The notes beneath the pieces were generated by a model. That model was not told the DNA's origin and ran no database searches. It saw only the letters and a program-made list of their open reading frames with translations. The translations under genes were made by a program, and so were the position numbers. Positions 9,298 through 18,136 of a stretch of DNA of 64,000 bases are shown here, one piece after another. This DNA comes from Promethearchaeota archaeon (GTDB taxonomy: Archaea > Asgardarchaeota > Lokiarchaeia > Helarchaeales > RDOG01): contig RDOG01000013.1 in NCBI GenBank assembly GCA_011365055.1, positions 1 to 64,000 on the forward strand, written 5' to 3'. Numbering within the stretch: the first letter of the stretch is position 1; the number at the start of each line of letters is the position of its first letter.

Positions 9298-9636
9298 TTG
9301 GGTAGAAGAACATTACACTTTAAGGTATTAAAAATAGAAAGGGAAAAAGTAATTTTAGAAATTGATAAACTTTATTTTTCCTTTTTAGAAAATGAGGAAA
9401 CTTGGATATGTGCTGGCAAACGGGGCGATATTAGAGTTCCAATTACTGCACAAAATATAGATACTATTATAAATCAAGTCGAAATCAAAATTCAAGACGT
9501 TATATTTGATTTAACCGAGGGTGAAGGCGATGGAGTTGTTATTTGGGATGAAAGAAATATTTTTGATGGATTTATAGCCACGCATATTGAAAAAGAATAT
9601 GATTTTTATGAAAGAAGGGGTCTAACATTCCTATAA
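9298..9636 (+). CDS. Small unrecognised protein (112 residues)
   Basis: The gene starts with TTG at 9298, about 15 bases after a TATA-like TTTATATAG, so its mRNA probably has almost no leader. The product is acidic with alternating strand-like segments (FKVLKIEREKVILEIDKL and TAQNIDTIINQVEIKIQ), suggesting a small beta-rich domain. No cysteine cluster, membrane segment or catalytic motif is visible, and no family is recognised. It stands alone between two gene-poor stretches, so context gives no function. Confidence 0.6.
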   Translation: MGRRTLHFKVLKIEREKVILEIDKLYFSFLENEETWICAGKRGDIRVPITAQNIDTIINQVEIKIQDVIFDLTEGEGDGVVIWDERNIFDGFIATHIEKEYDFYERRGLTFL

Positions 9637-9655
9637 GCTGAATTATTATTCTGAT

Positions 9656-9826
9656 TTAGTCCTCTGATTTTTCTATTTTATCAAGAGTTCTCAAAGCTAT
9701 TGCTAAAGAACTAGATTCTGCGATTGCGCTACTAATTAGTTTGGTTTCTTTTATTTCATCAACTGAAAGACCCATTTTTAAAGCACTTTTGATATGGATA
9801 GATTTCTCTGTAAATAAGATGGTAGC
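9656..9826 (-). pseudogene. C-terminal remnant of a carboxymuconolactone decarboxylase/AhpD-like protein
   Basis: Reading the minus strand from a TAG just above 9826 down to the TAA at 9656-9658 gives 56 codons. The residues SIHIKSALKMGLSVDEI followed by a helical end match the closing half of the CMD/AhpD family, whose usual active site is CxxCxxxH followed by KALxAGAT-type sequence. Here the His is kept but both cysteines are replaced (TEKS instead of CxxC). No start codon or N-terminal half is present, and sequence beyond 9826 is unrelated. I therefore read it as a decayed fragment of a peroxidase-like redox gene. Confidence 0.55.
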
Positions 9827-9989
9827 CTATCGGTATTCGTTACAGCTCCAAGTGTTAGAGGGAACGTGTAAGGGCATGTCATTCACGACCGACAAGCCTT
9901 GAATTTTATTTCTAACTTTCATCTAAAAATTCCACCTTTTTTTGGCGCATTTTTAGATGATTTGAAAAGTAGAAACCCCAGGATAATTA

Positions 9990-10130
9990 TCCCCTATATA
10001 AAGGTATCGGGACCTGAAGTGATCGATTTGACCTTGTGAAGCCTAACCAATAATAGTGGAAAGATGCGACTGAGTAATAAGGATGCTGAAATAAGGAAAA
10101 AGGAAAAGGTGTAAGGACCACGCTTGCTAT
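9990..10130 (+). ncRNA. Possible group II intron domain I fragment
   Basis: This GC-richer, non-coding patch contains CCTTGTGAAGCCTAACC near 10031-10047, then TGCGACTGAGTAATAAGG at about 10067-10084, and GCTGAAATAAGG at about 10085-10096. From memory these resemble conserved domain I elements of bacterial-type group II introns (CCTAACC, CGACTGAGT, ATCAGATATAAGG in the lactococcal intron). No reverse transcriptase frame, GTGCG 5' end or domain V hairpin could be found nearby, so it would be a degraded remnant. The rest of 9827-10570 shows nothing else that I can name. Confidence 0.25.
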
Positions 10131-10570
10131 GCGAGATAACTTTCATTAGACATTATCGAAGATCTTCAACAAGATCCCAATTCCCAATTTCAAACTTTTA
10201 TTAAGAAAGTGGAATGAGATTGCACGATCCCATATTTATTATAATTTTTTTTAATTTATTTCAGTGCTTGTATTATCTAATTTCTTTTTCTGCTTCTCAT
10301 TGATTTACGAAAAGAAGCTTCAAGGCAACAGCCTAATCAATCAACATTTTTTAAATCATATATGTAAATTCTATATATGCTTTCTGTTCAATTATTAACA
10401 TAGAAGAATTTTTGTCAGAACATTAATATTTAAAAACTTATTTATTTAACACTTTATTGTTAAGATTAAAGTTTTTCTTAGGATATGCGATAAAGAGGTT
10501 AAACCTTTGATTAATTTGGTTTTAAATAAAATTTTTACTGGGTATATCCACCATTTTCACAAAAAAAATA

Positions 10571-12181
10571 TTGGAGTTGTTTAACAATATGGGATTAATT
10601 GACAAAATATCTAAAAAAATAGAAGAGCATAACATTCAATTAAAAAATGTAAATATTATCTTATTTATAACAGGACTAATACTAATAATATTATCAATGT
10701 TTTTAACCATTGGTGCAATGTTAACTAATTTTATTCATTACTCCACGCAATTAAATGCATATTCACTCATAATCTCTCTCATCATTATTGGTTCTTCGCT
10801 TTTAATAGCATTCTTTATCTTTGCAATTTATCTAGCTAGACCTCCAAGAAAACCTGAAGTCATTCATGCTCAAATCCTAGATGATGAATTTCAAGGTAAA
10901 AAACTTCATTTAAGCATAGATCAAAAGGGAATGGGTACATTAACTGTTGATGCATCCAGAATATTGTATTTAAATAAAGAAGCAACTGATTTTATGAAAC
11001 TCCAGATAGCAAAAAATGACGAGAAATATATAATTGAGAACATGCTAAAAAAATATCATTTAACTGAAAAAACTGCAAGAGAAGATTTTAAAAAATTAAA
11101 AGAGACTATTATTTCATTAACTGAAATGGCAGATGTTTGTCCAATCACTTATTTAGAAGTAGAGACAACAAAACCCTTCTCTAAAATAACTAGACCAATG
11201 CGTGTAGACTTAGCGTTAACTTATAAATGTAACAATGAATGCGACCATTGTTATGTTGGTCGTTCAAAAGATATAAAGGAATTGACAACAAATCAATGGA
11301 AACAAATTATTAGCAAATTATATGAAATTGGCGTGCCGCACGTTACTTTTACAGGAGGAGAAGCGACCTTACGGGAAGATTTAATTGATTTAATAAAATA
11401 TTGCGAGGAAACTGGTGTGGTATGTGGGCTCGTGACAAACGGAAGAAAATTAAAAGATAATGATTACGTGAAAAAATTAGTAGATGCAGGACTAGATTAT
11501 TTTCAAATTACTTTAGAATCACATGATTCTAAAATTCATGATAAAATGGTTGGAGTAAATGGTGCGTGGAATGATACTATTGAAGGTATTAAAAATGCAA
11601 TAGCTACTCCTATTTATACATTAACAAACACGACCATAACAACCTTAAATGCTGCTGAAATCGATAAAACTATAGATTTTCTTGGAAGCTTAGAAAGTGA
11701 TAGTCAACATCTTGAACAATTCGCCATGAATAGCTTGATTTATTCGGGGAAAGCAGTAAAAGTAGGATCAGAATTGGGAATCAATGAAGAAAATATTGGG
11801 GATATTATTGATATAATAAAGGCAAAAGCAGAAGAAAATAATATGAGATTTATATGGTACACTCCAACTGAATATTGCGTGTTTAATCCGTTACATCATG
11901 GCTTAGGGGTAAAAAGATGTAGTGCAGCAAGTATAAGCATTTGTATCGAACCTAACGGCGATGTAATTCCTTGTCAGAGTTATTATAAATCAGTTGGCAA
12001 CTTATTAAAGGAAGAATGGAATAAAATTTGGTATAGTAAATTATTCAAAAATATAAGGGATAGAAAATATGTCCAAGATAAATGCAAAGGATGCTCAGAA
12101 TTAGAAGTATGTGGAGGCGGTTGTCCTTTATATGCGGAAAATAAAAATATTATATGTGGGAATGTCGGCTCTTCTCCTTAA
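10571..12181 (+). CDS. Membrane-anchored radical SAM/SPASM protein with PqqD-like domain
   Basis: The 536-residue protein has two membrane helices (about 26-55 and 63-88). A PqqD-like peptide-recognition region follows (about 115-185, with DASRILYLNKEA). The radical SAM core carries C220, C224 and C227 in YKCNNECDHC, plus the SAM-binding FTGGEATLR. A C-terminal SPASM region is rich in cysteines (PCQSYY, CKGCSELEVCGGGC). Families with this layout modify peptides or build cofactors, using auxiliary 4Fe-4S clusters. No precursor peptide gene is visible beside it, so the substrate is unknown. The start is TTG 10571 or ATG 10589; GGAG at 10573-10576 would serve the ATG. It overlaps the convergent methyltransferase gene by four bases. 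Confidence 0.9.
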   Translation: MELFNNMGLIDKISKKIEEHNIQLKNVNIILFITGLILIILSMFLTIGAMLTNFIHYSTQLNAYSLIISLIIIGSSLLIAFFIFAIYLARPPRKPEVIHAQILDDEFQGKKLHLSIDQKGMGTLTVDASRILYLNKEATDFMKLQIAKNDEKYIIENMLKKYHLTEKTAREDFKKLKETIISLTEMADVCPITYLEVETTKPFSKITRPMRVDLALTYKCNNECDHCYVGRSKDIKELTTNQWKQIISKLYEIGVPHVTFTGGEATLREDLIDLIKYCEETGVVCGLVTNGRKLKDNDYVKKLVDAGLDYFQITLESHDSKIHDKMVGVNGAWNDTIEGIKNAIATPIYTLTNTTITTLNAAEIDKTIDFLGSLESDSQHLEQFAMNSLIYSGKAVKVGSELGINEENIGDIIDIIKAKAEENNMRFIWYTPTEYCVFNPLHHGLGVKRCSAASISICIEPNGDVIPCQSYYKSVGNLLKEEWNKIWYSKLFKNIRDRKYVQDKCKGCSELEVCGGGCPLYAENKNIICGNVGSSP

Positions 12182-12918
12182 CTTTTTTTTCCTATAGCAT
12201 AAAAGACTGGATTAAATGAAAACCGAATTCCTTTTTCTATAAATTCCTTTTCCTTCCTTTTAATTTCCTCCCAATTATTCGTAACTTTTTCTAGAAACCA
12301 CCATTCTTGTTCAAATGCTTTTTTACAAGTTTCATTATCCCATGGAATTGATTCGATTCCTAATTCAAATTCTAAACTTGCATCCTTAAAACAAGCTCCC
12401 AGCATCCTTCCCACTTCAGGATTGGCACCAGCTTCAACTAGCGATTCTGATATAAGCTCCCTAAGTCCAAACTCAGGATAATCAATCTTCCCTCCATAAT
12501 CCGGTTCAGCTAATGCAAGAACATATCCTCCTGAAATTGTCACTCGAGCCATTTCTTGTATTACGTCAAATGGTGATTGAACCCATAATAAAAGAAAATT
12601 ACAAAACGTCATATCAAAAAAATTATCATTGAATGGTAATTTCATTGCATCTGCAATTTCAAATTTACCTAATAATTTATTTTTATGAAATATTTTTCTA
12701 CATGCAGATACCATTTTTGGATCTATATCAATCCCAAATATTTCAGCATCATAGTTACGTGCGATTTCAAGAGAAATTTCTCCTGTTCCACATCCAACAT
12801 CTAAAATTTTTGCGTTTTTCTCTAATTTAATTTTTTTAAAAATAAATTCTCTTGTTTCTTTAGTCCATTTTGCTTGTTCTTTGAATCTCTCTTGCCAAAA
12901 TCCTATCAGAATTAACAC
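12178..12918 (-). CDS. Class I SAM-dependent methyltransferase (UbiE/Methyltransf_11 type)
   Basis: The 246-residue protein shows motif I (ILDVGCGTGEISLEIA), the acidic ribose-binding residue after the second strand (FGIDIDPKM) and motif IV-like residues (FDMTFCNFLLLW), all standard for the Rossmann methyltransferase fold. The substrate cannot be told from the sequence. The start is a GTG one base after the TAA of the upstream aminotransferase gene on the same strand, so the two are translationally linked. The 3' end overlaps the convergent radical SAM gene by four bases. The first ten residues are hydrophobic, so a slightly later start is possible, but no ATG or GTG lies close by. Confidence 0.9.
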   Translation of the reverse strand: MLILIGFWQERFKEQAKWTKETREFIFKKIKLEKNAKILDVGCGTGEISLEIARNYDAEIFGIDIDPKMVSACRKIFHKNKLLGKFEIADAMKLPFNDNFFDMTFCNFLLLWVQSPFDVIQEMARVTISGGYVLALAEPDYGGKIDYPEFGLRELISESLVEAGANPEVGRMLGACFKDASLEFELGIESIPWDNETCKKAFEQEWWFLEKVTNNWEEIKRKEKEFIEKGIRFSFNPVFYAIGKKS

Positions 12919-12919
12919 C

Positions 12920-14077
12920 TTATATTGATGCCAAGGCTTCCTTAATTCTTTCGAGTGCCTCTTTAATTTTATCTTTTGGAATTGTATAAGCTAATCTAAG
13001 ATGATTTTCCCCTAATTCTCCAAATTCATTTCCTGGGACTGTAGCAACCTTGGCTGTTGATATCAAATGTTCTGAGAATTCCCTCGAATTCATTCCAGTC
13101 CCTGATATGTTTGGAAAGACATAAAACGCCCCGCCCGGTTTTACACATTTTATTCCATCCAATTTATTAAGTCCATCTGATATAATATTTCTTCTCTCTT
13201 CAAATTCATTTCTTATTGTTTCAGTAAATGATTGATCTCCTTTCAAAGCTCCTACTGCTGCAACTTGAGCTGCACTATTTGCACAAGCAGAATTCATTTG
13301 ATGTACCAAATTTATTGAATTTATTATTCGCTCGCACGCAAGAACATACCCTAACCGCCAACCAGTCATGCAATATGTTTTTGAAAACGAATTTAATACA
13401 ATAACTCTATCTTGATCTCCAAGAGTTGCTAAACATACGTGTTTATTCCTATCGTATACTAATTTCTCATAGACTTCATCAGATAAAATCAATACATCAT
13501 TGTCTTCTGCTATTTCAAAAATTTTTTTTAATTTTCTTTCGTTCATAATTGAACCAGTTGGATTATTTGGAAAATTTATCACTATTATTTTTGTCTGTGG
13601 TGTTATAGATTCATTTAATTCATCAGGATCTATTTCAAAATTATTAGATTCTCGTAATGGGTAGGTTTTAGGAGTTCCTCCAGCTAATATTACTTGTGCT
13701 GGGTAAGTTAGGAATCCTGGATCTGGGATTAAAACTTCATCCTTTACATCAATTAGTGCTTGAAAGACGTTGAATAATCCCTCACATCCGCCACAAGTTA
13801 CACAAACTTCTTTATCTGGCTTATAATTTAATCCATATTCATTTTCATATTTTTGAACAATGGCATTTCGTAATTCTATATAACCTGGATTAGGTGAATA
13901 AGATGTATATCCTTCTTTTAATGCTTTAATCATTTCATTTTTTATATATTCTGGTGTATCGAAATCTGGTGCCCCTAAACCCAAAGATATTACACCTTCC
14001 AAACCTTGTGCTAAATCAAATATCCTTCGTATTCCGCTTGGTTTAATATTTTTCAATTTTTCAGCTCTAACTTTCAT
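12920..14077 (-). CDS. Aminotransferase class I/II (aspartate aminotransferase-like)
   Basis: The 385-residue PLP-dependent transaminase has the full set of family residues: GAPDFDTP near the N-terminus, CGGCEG in the phosphate loop, NFPNNPTG, LSDEVYE for the pyridine-contacting Asp and Tyr, and SFSKTYCMTGWRLGY with the Schiff-base Lys. The C-terminal LRLAYTIP holds the substrate-carboxylate Arg. Length and motifs match the AspC/archaeal aromatic or aspartate aminotransferase subgroup; the exact amino donor cannot be assigned. The start is ATG at 14077. The methyltransferase gene starts one base after this stop, which suggests a two-gene operon divergent from the GTPase gene at 14292. Confidence 0.95.
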   Translation of the reverse strand: MKVRAEKLKNIKPSGIRRIFDLAQGLEGVISLGLGAPDFDTPEYIKNEMIKALKEGYTSYSPNPGYIELRNAIVQKYENEYGLNYKPDKEVCVTCGGCEGLFNVFQALIDVKDEVLIPDPGFLTYPAQVILAGGTPKTYPLRESNNFEIDPDELNESITPQTKIIVINFPNNPTGSIMNERKLKKIFEIAEDNDVLILSDEVYEKLVYDRNKHVCLATLGDQDRVIVLNSFSKTYCMTGWRLGYVLACERIINSINLVHQMNSACANSAAQVAAVGALKGDQSFTETIRNEFEERRNIISDGLNKLDGIKCVKPGGAFYVFPNISGTGMNSREFSEHLISTAKVATVPGNEFGELGENHLRLAYTIPKDKIKEALERIKEALASI

Positions 14078-14291
14078 AATACATCTCCAGATGGACTTTT
14101 AGGAAAACTTGAAAAACAATTATTAATGTATTTCTTTATCGTCAATAAAATTATTAATGCAATTAAATATTATTGGATACACATTAACTTTTAATAAAAT
14201 CTATTAAATTATATTGTTAATAAATTATTCTTATTCACAAAAATCATTAAAATTAAAAAACATTTCACGAAAGTAGAAGAGTTGTTTCCTA

Positions 14292-14837
14292 ATGAGCGAG
14301 AGTGACAGAAAGGAACAGTATGTTTTTAAAATTCTGCTACTTGGCGATGGAGGTGTAGGTAAGACTTCTCTCCTAAGACGCTATATTGATAATACCTTTG
14401 AACCAGATTATAAATCTACAATTGGGGTTCAATTCATGACCAAGGTCGTAGAAACAGAAGATACTACAACCAAACTTGTCATTTGGGATGTTGCAGGACA
14501 GTCTAAATTTACTTCTTATCGTCATCTTTATTATAAAGACGCTGAAGGCATCATTCTGATCTATGATATGACTCGTCCGAAGACTTTTGAAAACCTACCA
14601 ATTTGGATTGAAGATGCCTTAAAACATACAGCGAAAAACACAAAGATCGCATTATTAGGGAATAAAGCTGATTTAGAGGATAAAAGGGTTGTATCCCGAA
14701 GACACGGCGAAATATTTTCAAAATCTAATCCAAATATAGTATTATTTGAAGAAACAAGTGCAAAAACGGGAGAAAATGTTAATAATGCATACATGGCACT
14801 CGTAAGAGTGATCCTTGATTCAACTAAAAGAAGATAA
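14292..14837 (+). CDS. Rab/Ras-like small GTPase
   Basis: The 181-residue GTPase has G1 GDGGVGKT (18-25), the Rab-like switch I YKSTIGVQF, G3 WDVAGQ (65-70), G4 NKAD (124-127) and G5 ETSAKTG. Gln70 is the residue that positions water in Ras/Rab proteins. There is no C-terminal cysteine, so it is not prenylated in the eukaryotic way; membrane attachment would need another route. Such GTPases are abundant in Asgard archaea, but their cellular roles are mostly untested. A longin-like gene follows 12 bases later on the same strand. In eukaryotes longin proteins serve as GTPase exchange or regulatory partners, so the two may act together. Confidence 0.95.
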   Translation: MSESDRKEQYVFKILLLGDGGVGKTSLLRRYIDNTFEPDYKSTIGVQFMTKVVETEDTTTKLVIWDVAGQSKFTSYRHLYYKDAEGIILIYDMTRPKTFENLPIWIEDALKHTAKNTKIALLGNKADLEDKRVVSRRHGEIFSKSNPNIVLFEETSAKTGENVNNAYMALVRVILDSTKRR

Positions 14838-14849
14838 AGGGGGATATTA

Positions 14850-15650
14850 TTGTCAGAGGAAGTCGATATCGTCAAAGCGCTTTTTATTTTTAATAAAAAA
14901 TCAGGGCGTCCTTTCATTAGATATCTTGGACGTAGAGGTGAATTTGATATCGAACCCTTCCTTGTTATCGGATTTCTTACTGCAATTATAAAATTCTCTC
15001 GAGAAGTAGGAAAAAGCGAATTAAAAATAATTGATATGGAAGAATTACGTTTTGTATTTACAGAAAAGGAAGACGTTGTCGTTTGTGCAGTAACTACAAA
15101 ATTAATTAATCCATTAGATCTTCTATTTAAAGTTCAAACCATTGAAACGCTTTTTTTAAATTCTTTTAACGAAGAGCAATTGAATAATCCAAGAATCGAA
15201 CTGGAGTTCTTCGAAACCTTTCTTCCTACACTTGAAGAGGTTCTATATGGCAGTGTAAGAAGTTTTTCTGAAGAAGAAATAAAGCAAATTAAAGTTATAC
15301 TGGATAAATTTGTAAAAAAACATGTTAAAATGCATGGATCTGCAATAGTGTCATTTACGGGTGATATTTTAGTAAAGTCATTTGGTAATGATGAACAAGA
15401 AGAGATTGTGAGAACATTTTTCAATGCAATTTTTGGCACAAGAGTTTCTGGAATTGAAAAGATTCTGATAGAATTATCCCAATTAAGCTTCGAAGGGTAC
15501 AGTATTCTATTTCAACGTATTGAGGAAGAAACTCTTTTGGTTCTTATCTCAAAATCTGGAGAATATTTACAATCCCATGAAGAACCAATTCAAAAATTAA
15601 GTTATGAAATTTCTAAATTACTTCGTAGAAAAGATGAATTGGTATTATAG
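14850..15650 (+). CDS. Longin/roadblock-like protein paired with small GTPase
   Basis: The 266-residue protein starts at TTG 14850 after a GGGGG-type ribosome-binding site (14839-14843). The N-terminal 120 residues alternate strands and helices in a longin-like order (KALFIFNKKSGRPFIRY, then ELRFVFTEKEDVVVCAVTTK). The C-terminal half (SAIVSFTGDILVKSF and later TLLVLISKSG) could be a second longin or roadblock-like domain. No enzymatic residues are visible. It lies 12 bases after the Rab-like GTPase and is surely co-transcribed. A role as its regulator or adaptor is inferred from eukaryotic analogy. The protein at 28108-28893 has a similar size and layout. Confidence 0.65.
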   Translation: MSEEVDIVKALFIFNKKSGRPFIRYLGRRGEFDIEPFLVIGFLTAIIKFSREVGKSELKIIDMEELRFVFTEKEDVVVCAVTTKLINPLDLLFKVQTIETLFLNSFNEEQLNNPRIELEFFETFLPTLEEVLYGSVRSFSEEEIKQIKVILDKFVKKHVKMHGSAIVSFTGDILVKSFGNDEQEEIVRTFFNAIFGTRVSGIEKILIELSQLSFEGYSILFQRIEEETLLVLISKSGEYLQSHEEPIQKLSYEISKLLRRKDELVL

Positions 15651-15818
15651 TTCAATATCTAAAAACTGGCTCATTTTTTTAACTCCTTTTTCAAAATGTA
15701 ACCATTATGATAATCTTCACAACATTAAAAAACCGACTTTAAAAATTATATTTAATCTTAATTTAAAATTAAAGTGATATTATTTCAATTATTTTTGAAA
15801 ATGAAAAGGTGATTAAAT

Positions 15819-16589
15819 ATGGATATGAAATTAAAGGGAAAAGTAGCTTTCGTTACTGGTGGTGCATCAGGCATTGGAAGACAAGCGTGCATAATATTCG
15901 CTGAAGAAGGTGCAAATGTTGTTGTTGCTGATGTCCAGTATGACAAAGCTAAACAAGTTGCAGAAGAATGCAAAAAATTAGGTGTTGACGCTATAGCTCC
16001 TCCATGTGATGTGACAAAATTAAGTGAAGCTTCTGCTGCTGTTAAAGCTGCAGTTGATAAATTTGGAAAAATAGACATCCTTGTCTGCTGTGCAGGTATT
16101 TTACAAGATGCAATGATTCATAAAATGACTGAGGCTCAATGGGATGCAGTTATGAATGTTCATTTAAAAGGACATTGGTGGTTATGTCATGAAATCGTCC
16201 CAATTATGAAAGACAACAAATATGGACGAATTGTTTTAGTCGCCTCCACAGCATGGCGCGGAACAAGGGGACAAAGTAATTATTCATCAGCAAAAGCTGC
16301 CATGGTTGGATTAGCGAAAACTTTAGCTGAAGAAATGGCCTTTTATGGAGGTACAGCAAACGTAGTTGCCCCTGGATTAGTACACACGCCTTTAACTGAT
16401 GCTTTCATTAGTAATGAAAAAGCAAGTAAACCAATGATTGATTCTATCATGTTAAGAAGACGCGAAGATATCGGTCCTCTTTTCGGGACCACTGATGATA
16501 TTGCGAGTGCAATTGTTTATCTCTCCTCTGATCGAGCTTCCTATATTACAGGCGAAGTCTTGATGATATCTGGCGGAAGAAAAATGTAG
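15819..16589 (+). CDS. Short-chain dehydrogenase/reductase (FabG-like)
   Basis: This classical SDR of 256 residues has the cofactor motif TGGASGIG (13-20), an acidic residue after strand 2 (VVADVQYD) suggesting NAD preference, and the catalytic Ser and YxxK in VASTAWRGTRGQSNYSSAK. The usual NAG motif reads CCAG, a small deviation. It ends in the normal FabG style (YITGEVLMISGG). The substrate is not determinable; 3-oxoacyl or hydroxysteroid-type reductions are typical for the family. The ATG start is five bases after GGTGAT (15808-15813). The gene is monocistronic, with a terminator-like hairpin directly at its stop codon. Confidence 0.92.
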   Translation: MDMKLKGKVAFVTGGASGIGRQACIIFAEEGANVVVADVQYDKAKQVAEECKKLGVDAIAPPCDVTKLSEASAAVKAAVDKFGKIDILVCCAGILQDAMIHKMTEAQWDAVMNVHLKGHWWLCHEIVPIMKDNKYGRIVLVASTAWRGTRGQSNYSSAKAAMVGLAKTLAEEMAFYGGTANVVAPGLVHTPLTDAFISNEKASKPMIDSIMLRRREDIGPLFGTTDDIASAIVYLSSDRASYITGEVLMISGGRKM

Positions 16590-16623
16590 AATTTTTAAAA
16601 TTTCTACTTTCTTATTTTTTTTT
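16586..16623 (+). terminator. Hairpin plus T-run after the SDR gene
   Basis: Positions 16586-16607 form a near-perfect inverted repeat (GTAGAATTTT against AAAATTTCTAC) that includes the stop codon. An uninterrupted run of nine T follows at 16615-16623. Archaeal polymerases stop at T-runs, and the hairpin may add stability to the 3' end. Confidence 0.5.
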
Positions 16624-16719
16624 AGTTTCCAAAAATAAAAATAGTTCATTATATTTACAATAGTTTATTGAATTTATTCATTCAATTTGGAAAATCTAAA
16701 TTATTTAAGATAAAAGTTA

Positions 16720-18135
16720 GTGGAAAATATGACTAATAAGAACTTTAGGATTGAGGTTGATTCATTAGGTGAAAAAAAGATTCCAATTGATGTATATTAT
16801 GGGATTCAAACACAAAGAGGCATTGAAAATTTTCCAGTTTCCGGTATGACGGAATCTCCAATCTTTATAAAATCTTATGTGTTATTAAAAAAGGCAGCGG
16901 CAATTGTAAACAACCAAGTTGGATATTTAGATAAACGAATTTCAAACGCAATATTAGATGCTTGCGATTTTATTTTGGAGGGAAATTTGTTCGATCAATT
17001 TAAAATTGATGTTTTTCAAGCAGGAGCGGGTACTTCATTTAATATGAATGTTAATGAGGTCATTGTGAATAAATCTTTAGAAATTTTGAATGAAAAGAAA
17101 GGAAATTATAAAATAATAAACCCAAATGATCATGTAAACATGGCACAATCTACGAATGATTCATTTCCAAGTGCAATGAACATCGCCATATTATTTGCCT
17201 TAGAAGAATTTTATCCTGTATTGCATGACTTATCAAATTCCTTTTTAAAGAAAGCGGAAGAATTTAAAGATATCATTAAATCAGGAAGAACACATCTACA
17301 AGATGCGGTTCCTATAAGCCTAGGACAAGAGTTCAAAGCATATGGGATCGTCTTAAAGGATTTAATAATTCGCTTGAAAGAAACAAGTAAATTATTAGAA
17401 TATCTTCCGATTGGTGGAACTGCAACAGGAACTGGAATCAACTCTCATCCTGATTATACTAAGTTAATGATTAAGAAATTATCTGAAATTACACCATTCA
17501 CTTTTAAAGAACCAGAAGACCTTCGAGCGGTAATGCAAAGCCGTAAGGCAATCTCTGCAATCTCAAGTGGTCTAAAGGAATTATCTTTAGAATTAATACG
17601 AATTGCAAATGACTTAAGATTGTTAAGTTCAGGTCCAACTACAGGACTTAATGAAATTGAACTTCCAAAAGCTCAACCAGGGTCTTCAATCATGCCTGGA
17701 AAAGTAAACCCAGTTATCTTAGAATGTCTAAACATGGTTGCCTTCCATGTGATCGGTAATGATTTAACCGTATCATTAGCTGTTCAAGCTGGACAGCTTG
17801 AATTAAATGTAATGATGCCTTTAATGATTCATAATATCTTGGAATCCCTAAAAATCTTAACAAATTTTTTAAAGATCGTGAAATCAAAATGTATCGATGG
17901 AATTAAGGCAAATGAACTTAGATGCAAGGATTATCTTGAAAAAAATCCTTCATTAGCCACATTTCTTAATCCTATTATTGGTTATTTAGAAGCTGCTAAA
18001 ATTGCAAATGAGAGTGTTGAGAAAAATAAATCTATTAAAGAACTAATTTTAGAGAAAAAATTGATGTCAAAAGAGCAATTAAATGATTTATTTGATAAAG
18101 ATTTCCTAATTGGAATAAAAAAAGAAAAAAAATAA
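16720..18135 (+). CDS. aspA: Aspartate ammonia-lyase (aspartase), fumarase/aspartase superfamily
   Basis: The 471-residue enzyme of the fumarase/aspartase superfamily would deaminate aspartate to fumarate and ammonia. The class signature GSSIMPGKVNP is present. DVFQAGAGTSFNMN NEV-type sequence favours aspartase over fumarase, which usually has QTGSGTQSNMN. GRTHLQDAVP and AQSTNDSFPS are the other conserved blocks. Length agrees with the family. The start is GTG 16720 or ATG 16729, the latter having AGTGG just upstream. It is convergent with the 920-residue repeat protein, whose stop lies two bases away. With the aminotransferase at 12920 it could link aspartate to central carbon metabolism. 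Confidence 0.9.
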   Translation: MENMTNKNFRIEVDSLGEKKIPIDVYYGIQTQRGIENFPVSGMTESPIFIKSYVLLKKAAAIVNNQVGYLDKRISNAILDACDFILEGNLFDQFKIDVFQAGAGTSFNMNVNEVIVNKSLEILNEKKGNYKIINPNDHVNMAQSTNDSFPSAMNIAILFALEEFYPVLHDLSNSFLKKAEEFKDIIKSGRTHLQDAVPISLGQEFKAYGIVLKDLIIRLKETSKLLEYLPIGGTATGTGINSHPDYTKLMIKKLSEITPFTFKEPEDLRAVMQSRKAISAISSGLKELSLELIRIANDLRLLSSGPTTGLNEIELPKAQPGSSIMPGKVNPVILECLNMVAFHVIGNDLTVSLAVQAGQLELNVMMPLMIHNILESLKILTNFLKIVKSKCIDGIKANELRCKDYLEKNPSLATFLNPIIGYLEAAKIANESVEKNKSIKELILEKKLMSKEQLNDLFDKDFLIGIKKEKK

Positions 18136-18136
18136 G

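Noticed and set aside
16720..18135. Fumarase
   Set aside because: Shared superfamily signature, but the QAGAGTSFNMN block favours aspartase; left as the less likely alternative.
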